Source: Anaerotignum faecicola (GTDB taxonomy: Bacteria > Bacillota > Clostridia > Lachnospirales > Anaerotignaceae). Taken from it: a DNA stretch of 64,000 nucleotides. A program made the position numbers and the translations under genes. The stretch covers positions 1 to 64,000 of the forward strand of contig JANFXS010000001.1 of assembly GCA_024460105.1 (NCBI GenBank), in the 5' to 3' direction. Under the pieces are notes generated by a model, which was not told the DNA's origin, ran no database searches, and saw only the letters and a program-made list of their open reading frames with translations. The number at the start of each line of letters is the position of its first letter. Position 1 is the first letter of the stretch. Shown piece by piece: positions 15,603 through 24,480 of the stretch.

Positions 15603-17105
15603 TCAATTTCTTGAAGACGCTTTAACTTCGTCAAATATCCTGTACATTTCCTCTGAAGGTTCTTTAGTTGCGTTTGAAACAATAAATATAAGCAAAAGCG
15701 AAACTATAAATGCCGGAAGCAATTCATAAAGCTGGAATATAGTAATGTCAGCAAACATCTTTTCAAGCATATTCCATGCCAAAACCATAACTGCCCCGCC
15801 GATCATACCGGCCATTGCACCATACCTGTTCATCCTTTTCCAAAATACAGACGTTATAACCACAGGCCCAAATGAAGCTCCAAGCCCCGCCCATGCGTTC
15901 GAAACAAGCCCGAAAACCGAACTGTCCGGATCAAACGCTATCATTACGCCTATCACTGCAATGGCAATAACCGACAAACGTCCAACAAGAAGTTTCTTTT
16001 TGTCATCCGCTTTCTTATCAATATATTGATTATAGATGTCCTCGCTTACCGACGCCGCCGTAACAAGAAGCTGTGAATCGGCGGTGCTCATGCTGGCCGC
16101 AAGTATCGCCGCAAGAAATATGCCTGCCAATACGGCCGGGAACATCTGATCAACCATGAGCATAAACACCTGCTCGCTGTCTGCAAGCGGGCTGTTTATA
16201 AAATAAAGCCTTCCTATAACTCCGCAAATTACAGACGCTACAAGCGTAATTGCAACCCATACGATAGCAATCCTCCTGGAATGTTTAAGTTCATCAGGAT
16301 CGTTTATGGCCATAAATCTTGCAAGTATATGCGGCTGTCCGAAATATCCAAGCCCCCAGGCAAGGTTTGTAATTATAGACATTAAAGGCACCATTCCGCC
16401 GCCCGTCGCTTTTGTAAGGCTCAAAAAATTCGGATCAATTCCAAGCACGCCTTCCGTAATCGTTTCGACGCCTCCCATCTGCACAACAGCGTATACGGGA
16501 ACCACCAAAAGCGCAAAAAACATAAGCATTCCCTGTATAACGTCAGTCAGCGAAACTGCCAAGAAGCCGCCTAGGAACGTGTATCCTATTATAACAATAG
16601 CGCCTATAACAAGCGCAACCTGATACGGAACATGAAGCAGCATTTCAAAAAGCTTTGCTCCAGTTGAAAACTGAGCCGCCGTATAAACTGTAAAAAATAT
16701 AATAATAACAAGCGCCGGTATAAGCCTTAATATTCCAGAATGGTCCTCAAAACGCGCTTCAAAGTACTCCGGCAAAGTAAGAGAATTTCCGGCCTTTTCG
16801 GTGTAAATCCTGAGCCTTTTAGCAAGCACTTTCCAGTTGGCATATGTTCCTATTCCAAGGCCGATAGCTATCCATCCGGCTTCAACTCCCGCAAGATATG
16901 CGGCTCCGGGCAGCCCAACCAAAAGCCAGCCGCTCATGTCCGAAGCTTGAGCTGACAACGCTGTCGCCCATTTTCCAAGCTTCCTACCTCCAAGCACATA
17001 ATCTTCAAAACCTTCATTCTGCTTAAACGTTAAAAACCCAACGGCAAGCATCGCAAGCAGATAAACGGCAAGTATTATCAGCTTGATAATTTCTGAATTT
17101 CCCAT
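15603..17105 (-). CDS. putP: Sodium/proline symporter
   Basis: 500 residues with about 13 membrane segments, SSS family. The start at 17105 is chosen by its strong GGGAGG site; the longer frame adds 22 hydrophilic residues. ALSAQASDMSGWLLVGLPGA near residues 50-70 is the Na/substrate region typical of PutP, and ILAASMSTADSQLLVTAAS is the TM8-9 signature. Proline uptake suits an amino-acid-fermenting anaerobe (Stickland acceptor). It forms a single-gene unit with its own terminator. Confidence 0.93.
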   Translation of the reverse strand: MGNSEIIKLIILAVYLLAMLAVGFLTFKQNEGFEDYVLGGRKLGKWATALSAQASDMSGWLLVGLPGAAYLAGVEAGWIAIGLGIGTYANWKVLAKRLRIYTEKAGNSLTLPEYFEARFEDHSGILRLIPALVIIIFFTVYTAAQFSTGAKLFEMLLHVPYQVALVIGAIVIIGYTFLGGFLAVSLTDVIQGMLMFFALLVVPVYAVVQMGGVETITEGVLGIDPNFLSLTKATGGGMVPLMSIITNLAWGLGYFGQPHILARFMAINDPDELKHSRRIAIVWVAITLVASVICGVIGRLYFINSPLADSEQVFMLMVDQMFPAVLAGIFLAAILAASMSTADSQLLVTAASVSEDIYNQYIDKKADDKKKLLVGRLSVIAIAVIGVMIAFDPDSSVFGLVSNAWAGLGASFGPVVITSVFWKRMNRYGAMAGMIGGAVMVLAWNMLEKMFADITIFQLYELLPAFIVSLLLIFIVSNATKEPSEEMYRIFDEVKASSRN

Positions 17106-17414
17106 TTTTTTCCTCCCTCTCCTGTAATTAAATTTAAAACCTGCAAGTTTTTGAAACTCAGCATGTTCCACAGTTTACAACGCAAGCATTAAATTTTAAT
17201 ATATCCGCAACATTATAGCAAAATTATGCATATATTGCAACCTATTAAAAAATATAATCCTTTACCATAGGAAACGGTAAGGACATAATCGGCATTTTTA
17301 CATTAACTTTGAATAAAAGAAATATCTATATCAAACAAACCCTTAATAAATGTGAAATTTTATGTGTATCGTTCATTATGAAATTTTTAAATTAATATAA
17401 ACTTCAATATATTC

Positions 17415-17588
17415 TTAAATTCGGCGCTTTAATCCGATTGAGTAAAACAGCAATATTGCCGCAAACATTAAAATTATAACCGCAATCCATATTGAAATAA
17501 TACGGTTAAATCCATATCTTACAATTATGGCAGTCACAAAGAATACGCTAAAATTATGGGCTGTAGATTTTTTATTGCCGCATAACGC
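17415..17588 (-). pseudogene. 3' remnant of a membrane-protein gene
   Basis: A 57-codon frame without start codon ends at 17415. It encodes a likely membrane helix (IISIWIAVIILMFAAILLFY) and a basic tail SIGLKRRI, as at the C-terminus of a transporter. A stop codon lies just upstream. This is the only coding trace in the roughly 1-kb gap 17106-18149, which otherwise holds only AT-rich DNA and two hairpins. Confidence 0.35.
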
Positions 17589-17686
17589 CTAAAAACTTTT
17601 TTGCCGCTATTTTACAATTACCGTTGCAAATAACCGCTGCCGCCATTCTGCTTCTATAATTTTTACGACAAACAATGACAACAGGC

Positions 17687-17720
17687 AAAAAAACAGTCTG
17701 CAAATATAGACTGTTTTTAT
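17687..17720. terminator. Orphan hairpin, possible bidirectional terminator
   Basis: AAAACAGTCT pairs with AGACTGTTTT around a nine-base loop, with A and T runs on both sides. No intact gene lies directly next to it, so it may be left from the decayed gene nearby. Confidence 0.45.
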
Positions 17721-18090
17721 TGTAGAATCACTGTTTTTTTCAAGTTTTTGCTTATATTTTATCCTGCTTATCAAATAAACTTATATTACAAGATTATTAT
17801 TTCACTCTAAAAGTAAAAAATAATAAAAATACAGCTCTTTAACCCCCATCTGCCAAAACATCCTGTGCTTTTTAATTATTTAAAAATTCTGTTGCAACTC
17901 CCTTTAAAAACCAGCTTTTACTAACATTCCGTTACTAAAAAGCCGCTTAACAAACCAAAAGAAAACATCCGCATATGTCTATTTACCATCAACATTACAT
18001 ATAGTATATTTTTGCCTGCACATATAAATTTCCATGTTGATTTTACTTAAGGACTTCCTTGATTAAGCATATATAAAAACCACTTAAACT

Positions 18091-18136
18091 ATATAAAAAA
18101 GCCTTCAACATGTTTTTAAACATATTTGAAGGCTTT
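18091..18136 (-). terminator. Terminator of the UxaA-type operon
   Basis: Minus-strand AAAGCCTTCAAATATGTTT / AACATGTTGAAGGCTTT stem followed by TTTATAT, 14 bases after the large-subunit stop. Confidence 0.8.
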
Positions 18137-18149
18137 AGTTCCTTACTAT

Positions 18150-19310
18150 TTAACAGAAATTACATTCCCTTGCCATAGAAACGTCATTAAATCCAAGAGC
18201 CTCGGCTTTTGATTTCTCGCCGTTTACAACCCTCATCATCAAATCAAAAAGCTCGCCTCCAAGTTCATCCGTTTCTTTCCCTTCGGTTAAAACCGGGCTT
18301 GCATCAAAATCAATGTTGTCCGCCATAAGCTTAGCCGTTTCGCTGTTTCCGGTTACTTTTATAACGGGCACAAGGCCGTTGCCCGTAGGCGTTCCCCTAC
18401 CTGTTGTAAATATAACTATTTGCGCGCCTCCGGCAACCATTGCTGCAATAGAGGCTATATCCTGCCCGGGCGTATCCATTACCACAAGACCTTTCGACGT
18501 AACCATCTGCCCATAATCAAAAACGTCCATAATCGTCCTCTCGCCAGCTTTATGTATACATCCGAGAGATTTTTCTTCCAGCGTAGTCAAGCCGCCTTCT
18601 TTGTTTCCTGTAGACGGATTGCCAAACCTGAGAAATTCTCCGGCACGCTCAAAATGTTCTTCATTCCGTTTAATAATGTGAAGGAGCCTTTCGGCAGTTT
18701 CCTTATCTTTGCATCGAGGTGCGAGTATATCTTCAGTGCCTACAAGCTCGCTTGTTTCGCTTAAAATAACAGTCGCCCCAATATCAACAAGACGGTCGCT
18801 TACTTTGCCTACGACCGGATTTGCCGCAAGTCCGCTTGTCGGATCGGAACCTCCACATTCTGTGGCCATTATAAGTTCGGAAATATCGATATCCTCTTTG
18901 ACAAGCTTGCTTGCGTCACGGCTCATCTGTGTTGCATACCGCGCGGCGATTTCAACCGCCTTTATCGTCCCGCCGACGTCTCTTATTACAACGCTTTCAA
19001 CCGGTTTATTGGTTTTTTCTTTAATTTTTTCCACAAGAAGATGTGCCTGAACCTGCTCGCATGTATTTCCTATTACAACGGTCCCGTAAACATTCGGGTT
19101 TGCCGCATACCCTGACAGGACTTCAAGCGTCATTTCAAAATCTTTTTTCACAATAGCGCACCCGCCCTGATTCGGTATATAAACGGCGCCGGGCACAAGG
19201 CTTGCCGTAAATCTTGCAGTTTCGCTTGCGCAAAGCGAGCACGGCAGTATAAGTATATGGTTCCTGATTCCGGCCCTTCCGTCCGGCCTTCTGTATCCTT
19301 TAAAATTCAT
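18150..19310 (-). CDS. UxaA-family lyase, large subunit (altronate dehydratase / sulfolactate lyase type)
   Basis: 386 residues. The start at 19310 follows GGAGG; the longer frame to 19370 overlaps the small subunit. GYRRPDGRAGIRNHILILP and ECGGSDPTSGLAANP are signature stretches of the UxaA C-terminal / SuyB family, metal-dependent enzymes that remove water (altronate, galactarate) or sulfite (sulfolactate) from 2-hydroxyacids. The small subunit is a separate gene directly upstream, as in SuyAB and split UxaA enzymes. No sugar-acid or sulfonate genes adjoin, so the substrate is undetermined. Confidence 0.85.
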   Translation of the reverse strand: MNFKGYRRPDGRAGIRNHILILPCSLCASETARFTASLVPGAVYIPNQGGCAIVKKDFEMTLEVLSGYAANPNVYGTVVIGNTCEQVQAHLLVEKIKEKTNKPVESVVIRDVGGTIKAVEIAARYATQMSRDASKLVKEDIDISELIMATECGGSDPTSGLAANPVVGKVSDRLVDIGATVILSETSELVGTEDILAPRCKDKETAERLLHIIKRNEEHFERAGEFLRFGNPSTGNKEGGLTTLEEKSLGCIHKAGERTIMDVFDYGQMVTSKGLVVMDTPGQDIASIAAMVAGGAQIVIFTTGRGTPTGNGLVPVIKVTGNSETAKLMADNIDFDASPVLTEGKETDELGGELFDLMMRVVNGEKSKAEALGFNDVSMARECNFC

Positions 19311-19332
19311 AGCCTGTTCCTCCAATTCAAAA

Positions 19333-19605
19333 TCAATCCATACTGCTGAAAAGGTTGTGCGTATGTACATGCCCGCCTGCCTTTATATCTTCGAGGGCAT
19401 ACCCGATCTTACATCCATACTTAATTACAATTCCTCCCTTTTCAATATCGCTTAAAGCCATTTTATGATATATCGGTATATCGGATACGGCAGTAACCTT
19501 AAATTCATCGCCTTTAAACTTATAAATAACAGTTTCCCCTTTGCAAATCGTTTTTGTTACGGTTGCAACATTGTCCTTATCGCTTATTTTTACACAGGAA
19601 TACAT
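19333..19605 (-). CDS. UxaA-family lyase, small (SAF domain) subunit
   Basis: 90 residues forming one SAF domain (DKDNVATVTKTICKGETV ... KIGYALEDIKAGGHVHTHNL), the N-terminal half of altronate dehydratase or SuyA. The conserved His residues near the end (GGHVHTHN) are expected metal or substrate contacts. AGGAGGTAG precedes its start. It ends 22 bases before the large subunit, so both should be made as one complex. Confidence 0.85.
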   Translation of the reverse strand: MYSCVKISDKDNVATVTKTICKGETVIYKFKGDEFKVTAVSDIPIYHKMALSDIEKGGIVIKYGCKIGYALEDIKAGGHVHTHNLFSSMD

Positions 19606-19734
19606 AAACTACCTCCTTATACTATGTTAATAGAATAATATCATTAAGTATTATATACGCACAATATCTATTATAGCAAAAAAACAACCATATGATTTGT
19701 TAATATTTACTTTAGTTCATTAATAACGAACCAA

Positions 19735-19772
19735 CAAAAAAACAGGCTTCAGCAAAACTAAAACCTGTTTTT
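19735..19772 (-). terminator. Terminator of the paaK-ACT operon
   Basis: Minus-strand AAACAGG / CCTGTTT stem with a loop of about 16 bases, followed by a run of T. The 19606-19929 gap otherwise contains only the likely UxaA promoter (TATAAT-like boxes on the minus strand) and AT-rich sequence. Confidence 0.65.
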
Positions 19773-19929
19773 TAATCTCCCCTATTTATGCGGCGCCTGA
19801 AAAGCCAAAACATTTTCACAGGATATTCCAAACATTAATTACAATATTTCAAAATAATCCAGTGAATTTTATGCCGCTTTTTTAACCGTTATTATTTATT
19901 TTCCAAGCAAATACTTTAAATATATAAAT

Positions 19930-20361
19930 TTAAATTCTCATAACTTCCTCGTGGCTTAAAGGCGTAGTTCCTTCTTTTATTAAAGCCGTTTCAGCTTCAA
20001 GATGGTTTCTAACCCTTGCAATTATAACCGCCTTAGAATCATCCTTGCCTATAAAAGTATAAATATATTCAAGATTTATATTGTTCCTGTCAAAAATACC
20101 GAGTATTTTATTTAAGGCCCCGGGCTCATCCTGTATTAAAAGCGCAAGGACTTCTGTTTTTTTAACTGTAAAACCGCTGTTTTTCAAATGTTCATAAACT
20201 TTATCGGGATTTTCAACCATGATCCTTAAAATCCCAAAATCCGAAGTATCCGCAATATTAAGAGCCCTCATATTAGCCCCGGCCTCTAAAACGGACTGTG
20301 TAGCGGCGGCAAGCCGTCCGCTTTTATTTTCCAGAAATATGGATATTTGAGTTGCTTTCAC
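19930..20361 (-). CDS. Tandem ACT-domain protein
   Basis: 143 residues, two ACT domains (about 3-70 and 72-140; ENKSGRLAAATQSVLEAGAN and QDEPGALNKILGIFDRNNIN are the ligand-loop regions). ACT domains bind amino acids. Homologues often sit next to phenylacetate-CoA ligase, as here (64 bases downstream of paaK), and probably sense an aromatic amino acid. GTG start with GGGAG upstream. Specific ligand and partner are unknown. Confidence 0.88.
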   Translation of the reverse strand: MKATQISIFLENKSGRLAAATQSVLEAGANMRALNIADTSDFGILRIMVENPDKVYEHLKNSGFTVKKTEVLALLIQDEPGALNKILGIFDRNNINLEYIYTFIGKDDSKAVIIARVRNHLEAETALIKEGTTPLSHEEVMRI

Positions 20362-20425
20362 ACTATCACGCTCCCTATATTATTCATTATGTAAATTATA
20401 ACACCAAAAATAACATAATTCTATA

Positions 20426-21727
20426 TTAAAGCACACGTTTATCGGTAACTCTGACGGCTTTGCCTTCGCTTCTTTGAAGCGTCTTAGGCTCGATAAGCGA
20501 AACTTTAACGGCAATTCCAAGCGTGTTTTCAATTTCTTTCTTAATTTTTCCTCTAAGTTCCTCAAGCCCACGGATCTCCGATGAAAACATCAAATCTGAA
20601 ACTTCGACTTGAATTTCAAGCGAGTCCCTGTTGTCCTCCCTGTCTACAATAAGGTGATAGTATGGGGAAGTTTCTCCCATATCAAGAAGTACGCTTTCTA
20701 CCTGTGACGGGAATACATTAACGCCTCTTATAATAAGCATATCGTCGCTTCTGCCCATTATCCTGTCAATCCTGGCATGAGTACGCCCGCATGAACATTT
20801 TTCGGTTATAAGCCTTGTTAGATCCCTTGTTCTGTAACGCAAAAGCGGCATTCCTTCTTTTGTGATTGTGGTAAAAACCAGTTCTCCGACGCTTCCGTCC
20901 GGAAGCGTTTCGCCCGTTTCGGGGTTAATAATCTCGGCAATAAAATTGTCCTCCGCTATATGCATGCCGTTCTTAGAAAGACATTCCATTGCAACTCCGG
21001 GGCCTGCAATTTCGCTTAACCCATATATATTTAAAGCGTCGATATTCAATCTTTTTTCAAGTTCGCTTCTCATTGCCTCCGTCCATGGCTCCGCTCCGAA
21101 AATACCGGCCCTTAAAGGAAGTTTTTTTGTATCCACTCCGCTTTCTTCAAGCGCTTCACTCAGCATAAGCGCATACGACGGCGTGCAGCACAGCGCATCC
21201 ACTTTTAAATCCTGCATAAGCATAAGCTGACGTTTAGTGTTGCCGGAAGAAGTCGGCACAACGGCGGCTCCAAGCTTCTCAGCGCCGTAGTGCGCGCCGA
21301 GCCCTCCCGTAAAAAGGCCGTAACCGTATGAAACCTGAACCGTATCGTTATTTGTTATTCCGGCCATTGTAAGCGCCCTTGCGACACATTCCGCCCACAT
21401 ATCTATATCATTTTGCGTATATAGCACAACTGTCGGTTTTCCCGTCGTACCGCTGGACGCATGTATGCGGCGTATATCTTTTTTATCGCATGCCCTCAAT
21501 TTATCCGGGTAATTATCTCTTAAATCAGTTTTAATAGTAAAGGGCAGTTTATGGAAATCGTCAAAAGTTTTAATGTCCTCCGGCTTTGCTCCTATTTCAT
21601 CAAATTTTTTCCTGTAAAACGGCACGTTGTTATATATTCTGTTAAGCATTTCCGAAAGTTTTTCAAATTGAAGCTTTTTAAGTTCTTCCCGTGGCATACA
21701 TTCGATTTCCTTGTTCCAGTAATTCAT
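20426..21727 (-). CDS. paaK: Phenylacetate-CoA ligase
   Basis: 433 residues, adenylate-forming enzyme. [15 protein letters not shown] is the AMP-binding P-loop motif, [15 protein letters not shown] and [10 protein letters not shown] the later core motifs, and [20 protein letters not shown] the hinge to the C-terminal domain. In amino-acid fermenters PaaK or an indoleacetate/arylacetate homologue links arylacetates with CoA, or runs backward to make ATP from arylacetyl-CoA. A T-box leader lies directly upstream, so expression should rise when a charged tRNA is scarce. The downstream ACT gene is cotranscribed. Confidence 0.93.
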   Translation of the reverse strand: MNYWNKEIECMPREELKKLQFEKLSEMLNRIYNNVPFYRKKFDEIGAKPEDIKTFDDFHKLPFTIKTDLRDNYPDKLRACDKKDIRRIHASSGTTGKPTVVLYTQNDIDMWAECVARALTMAGITNNDTVQVSYGYGLFTGGLGAHYGAEKLGAAVVPTSSGNTKRQLMLMQDLKVDALCCTPSYALMLSEALEESGVDTKKLPLRAGIFGAEPWTEAMRSELEKRLNIDALNIYGLSEIAGPGVAMECLSKNGMHIAEDNFIAEIINPETGETLPDGSVGELVFTTITKEGMPLLRYRTRDLTRLITEKCSCGRTHARIDRIMGRSDDMLIIRGVNVFPSQVESVLLDMGETSPYYHLIVDREDNRDSLEIQVEVSDLMFSSEIRGLEELRGKIKKEIENTLGIAVKVSLIEPKTLQRSEGKAVRVTDKRVL

Positions 21728-21760
21728 AAAAATACACTCCTATCCTATTAAAATGATAAT

Positions 21761-22044
21761 AAAAAAGTCCCATAGGATAAAAATCCTATGGGACGAAAAT
21801 AATCCGCGGTACCACCCAAATTAGCATAAACGCTCGCTTAACTAAAGGAACAAAACTTCTATTCCTCATTCCTATATCGGGGAAATCCGTGCAGGACTAC
21901 AAGCAAAAGCCTTCACCCTGCGGCTTAGGAGGGAATTTCATAACAGGCGGCTTACAAACGCTCACAGCTAAAACGTCCGTTCTCTTAAAAGCCTTACTCC
22001 GATTACTACTATGCTCCGTCACAGCCAAAATATTTTATTAGTAG
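21761..22044 (-). promoter_or_regulatory. T-box riboswitch, specifier probably UUC (Phe)
   Basis: Read on the minus strand, the leader has the invariant T-box GGGTGGTACCGCGG (plus 21804-21817) and a stem I with loop-E AGTA on the 5' side. The 3' side reads GAAATTCC, so by analogy with other T-boxes (GAA, one base, then codon) the specifier is TTC, phenylalanine. The terminator is the perfect 11-bp stem 21767-21777 / 21784-21794 followed by T6. Uncharged tRNA would favour the antiterminator and turn on paaK-ACT. The T-box call is firm; the specifier is inferred, and the usual purine after the codon is a C here. Confidence 0.92.
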
Positions 22045-22045
22045 A

Positions 22046-22074
22046 ATAATATCACTGCAAATAAAAAAAATCAA
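22046..22074 (-). promoter_or_regulatory. Promoter of the T-box/paaK transcript
   Basis: Minus-strand TTGATT, 17-base spacer, TATTAT, placing the start a few bases before stem I. Confidence 0.6.
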
Positions 22075-22144
22075 TACAAAATTCAAAAAATTTTTCAGGA
22101 TAACAACAGCTTCAGCAGTTTTTAAATTAAATGTTTTGGAAAAT

Positions 22145-22170
22145 AAAAAAGATACGGAAATTTCCGTATC
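22145..22170 (-). terminator. Terminator after the tRNA genes
   Basis: Perfect palindrome GATACGGAAATTTCCGTATC followed on the minus strand by T6, 15 bases after tRNA-Val. Confidence 0.8.
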
Positions 22171-22185
22171 TTTTTAAATGTTTAA

Positions 22186-22258
22186 TGGGAGTTACAGGGC
22201 TCGAACCTGTGACATCTTGCTTGTAAGGCAAGCGCTCTCCCAGCTGAGCTAAACTCCC
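22186..22258 (-). tRNA. tRNA-Val (anticodon TAC)
   Basis: Full cloverleaf on the minus strand: acceptor GGGAGTT / AACTCCC, D-arm TTAGCTCAGCTGGGAGAGC, anticodon loop CTTACAA (TAC), T-arm ACAGGTTCGAACCTGT. Discriminator A; CCA is not encoded. Confidence 0.95.
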
Positions 22259-22285
22259 ACAAATGCAGATTATATAATCTGCAAA

Positions 22286-22359
<74 letters not shown>

Positions 22360-22416
22360 AGAAAAATCCGGCAAATGCTTTGTCGTTTATTTATCTTTCA
22401 TTTGCTGACGAATGAT

Positions 22417-22446
22417 ATAATAACATATATATCCGCAATCTGTCAA
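22417..22446 (-). promoter_or_regulatory. Promoter of the tRNA-Asp/tRNA-Val unit
   Basis: Minus-strand TTGACA, 18-base spacer, TATTAT, about 57 bases upstream of tRNA-Asp. Confidence 0.6.
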
Positions 22447-22471
22447 CACATTTTTTAAAAAAAATATATTT

Positions 22472-22504
22472 TTTTTAATCCCCGCAATATTTCATACGGG
22501 GATT
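22472..22504 (-). terminator. Hairpin after the 89-aa gene
   Basis: AATCCCCG pairs with CGGGGATT around a 12-base loop, directly after the stop of the small membrane-protein gene. The following run on the minus strand is A before T, so it is a weak terminator. Confidence 0.5.
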
Positions 22505-22509
22505 AATTC

Positions 22510-22779
22510 TTAGTCGATAATTTCAAAGCAGTCTTCATTCAAAATATAATCCTCATCTTCTTTTTCTTCCTTGTATAAATTCAAAAATTTTCTAAGCACG
22601 GACATATAGCCGATAAATATGGCAGCCACTGCCACTGCCGCCGCCGATCGTTTTTTATCCTTCCGCACACCCAACCCTACCAATACCCCTGTCAAGCAGA
22701 GACAAACTTTCATAATCACAGTATTCGCCATACAGATATTTTTAATATACCTTTTAAAACTTTTAACAAAAACTTTCAA
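22510..22779 (-). CDS. Small two-helix membrane protein (89 aa), unrecognised
   Basis: TTG start at 22779 with AAGGGGG eight bases upstream. Two hydrophobic segments (about 20-38, VIMKVCLCLTGVLVGLGV, and 46-62, AAAVAVAAIFIGYMSVL) are separated by a basic loop RKDKKR, and the tail is acidic (KEEKEDEDY). No family recognised. It lies 29 bases after the Na/alanine symporter and may be cotranscribed with it. Confidence 0.65.
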   Translation of the reverse strand: MKVFVKSFKRYIKNICMANTVIMKVCLCLTGVLVGLGVRKDKKRSAAAVAVAAIFIGYMSVLRKFLNLYKEEKEDEDYILNEDCFEIID

Positions 22780-22808
22780 ATTGTATTTCCCCCTTATTTA
22801 TTAAATGC

Positions 22809-24221
22809 TTATTTATTAAATGCTTTTTTATATAGGCTATAACTCCTTTTCTTTTTATGTAAATACTTCTTTGTTTCATCAAAAACCTGGCCGCTCATCA
22901 TCATTATTGCTATTAGGTTCGGCACCGACATCATACCGTTAAATGTATCGGAAACTTCCCAAACAAGATCAAGCGACGAAACGCATCCTATAACAACAAA
23001 TATGATAAATATAAACTTATAATATTTAGTATATTTAAGCCCGAAAAGGTATTCTACGCATCTTTCCCCATAATAGCTCCAACCAATAAGCGTCGAAAAT
23101 GAAAAGAAAACTATTCCTACAGAAATAAACACTCCCGCAAAATTTCCAAAACCTTCGGAAAAAGCCGATATAGTAAGCGCCGCTCCGTTAAGTAAACTGC
23201 CGTCAGCTCCCCGAGAACCGATAACGCCCGTTGTAAGAATTGCAAAGGCCGTAATTGTACACATAACTATCGTATCGGCAAAAACCTCAAATATTCCCCA
23301 CATAGCCTGGCGGACCGGTTCTTTCGAGTCCGCCGCCGCATGCGCCATTGATGAAGAGCCCAAGCCCGCTTCATTTGAAAACACACCGCGCGCAACTCCA
23401 AATCTCATCGCCTGCGATACTGTATACCCCATAACACCGCCGCCCGCCGCTTTTATACCAAACGCCCCGTCGATTATACTTTCAACGGCAAAAGGGATAT
23501 TCTTATAATTCATAAAAATAAGTATTATTCCCCCGGCTGTATATACCGCCGCCATAAACGGCACAAATTTTTCCGTTACAAATCCAATTCTTTTAATTCC
23601 ACCCATAATTACGAGAGCCGTAAGCGCCGCAAGTATAATCCCCACTTGCAAATTATCCGTTCCAAATGCAGAATTCAGCGCGCTTGCCGCCGAGTTCGCC
23701 TGGCTCATATTTCCCATTCCGAAAGATGCAAAAATACAGAAAACCGCAAACATAACCGCAAGCCATTTAACGCCCAGCCCCCTGTCTATAAAAACCATCG
23801 GCCCGCCAATCCAGTCGCCCTTTTCGTTTTTACACCTGTATTTCATGCTTAAAACAACTTCGGCATATTTTGTCATCATCCCGAAAAATGCCGAAACCCA
23901 CATCCAAAACACGGCTCCAGGCCCGCCTGCAACTATAGCCGTCGATACTCCTGCAATATTGCCCGTTCCCATAGTGGCCGCAAGCGCCGTAGTTAATGCC
24001 TGAAACTGTGAAATTGATTTTTTGTCGTTTGATTTTGTAACGCTTTTATTTGTAAATATCGCCTTAACCGTATTGTTCCACCAATAACGCGCCTTAAAAA
24101 TTTGAAAAAATCCGGTTCTGACAGAAAAGTACATTCCCACAAGGACAAAAAGCGTACACATAAACGGTCCCCAAATAAAAGAGTTAATTTTTCCGTTAAA
24201 CTCAGAAATTGTCTGCATCAT
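22809..24221 (-). CDS. Sodium:alanine (or glycine) symporter, AGCS family
   Basis: 470 residues with about 11 membrane segments. ATMGTGNIAGVSTAIVAGGPGAVFWMW and RGVFSNEAGLGSSSMAHAAA are the AGCS signatures. It imports alanine or glycine with Na+. GGAGGT lies upstream of the ATG-ATG start. It suits an amino-acid-using anaerobe. Confidence 0.94.
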   Translation of the reverse strand: MMQTISEFNGKINSFIWGPFMCTLFVLVGMYFSVRTGFFQIFKARYWWNNTVKAIFTNKSVTKSNDKKSISQFQALTTALAATMGTGNIAGVSTAIVAGGPGAVFWMWVSAFFGMMTKYAEVVLSMKYRCKNEKGDWIGGPMVFIDRGLGVKWLAVMFAVFCIFASFGMGNMSQANSAASALNSAFGTDNLQVGIILAALTALVIMGGIKRIGFVTEKFVPFMAAVYTAGGIILIFMNYKNIPFAVESIIDGAFGIKAAGGGVMGYTVSQAMRFGVARGVFSNEAGLGSSSMAHAAADSKEPVRQAMWGIFEVFADTIVMCTITAFAILTTGVIGSRGADGSLLNGAALTISAFSEGFGNFAGVFISVGIVFFSFSTLIGWSYYGERCVEYLFGLKYTKYYKFIFIIFVVIGCVSSLDLVWEVSDTFNGMMSVPNLIAIMMMSGQVFDETKKYLHKKKRSYSLYKKAFNK

Positions 24222-24324
24222 GGCATTTTACCTCCAAAACGTATTTAACAGCCCGTATATTCTATTCATAAAAACGCTTAAAAATTACAAAAACTACCGG
24301 CAGATATAATATATAAATCAATAA

Positions 24325-24361
24325 AATAAAAACGCTTCCGTAAAATACGAAAGCGTTTTTA
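24325..24361. terminator. Bidirectional terminator
   Basis: AAAAACGCTTCCGTA / TACGAAAGCGTTTTT stem with A/T flanks, located between the disulfide reductase gene (minus, ends 24481) and the AGCS gene. Confidence 0.75.
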
Positions 24362-24480
24362 TATATTATGTTATATAAAAAATACATTCTCCATAATACA
24401 TTTTTTAAGGCCGTTATTTTCTCCGTCAAGCTTTTGCCTGAAAATCATTCCCACACAAATTTCCGATAAACACAATACGT

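Noticed and set aside
21934-21946. Reading the T-box specifier as ATG (Met) or GAA (Glu)
   Set aside because: Both are followed by A as usual, but they would sit inside the helix or the loop-E GAA motif; the position analogous to known T-boxes gives TTC.
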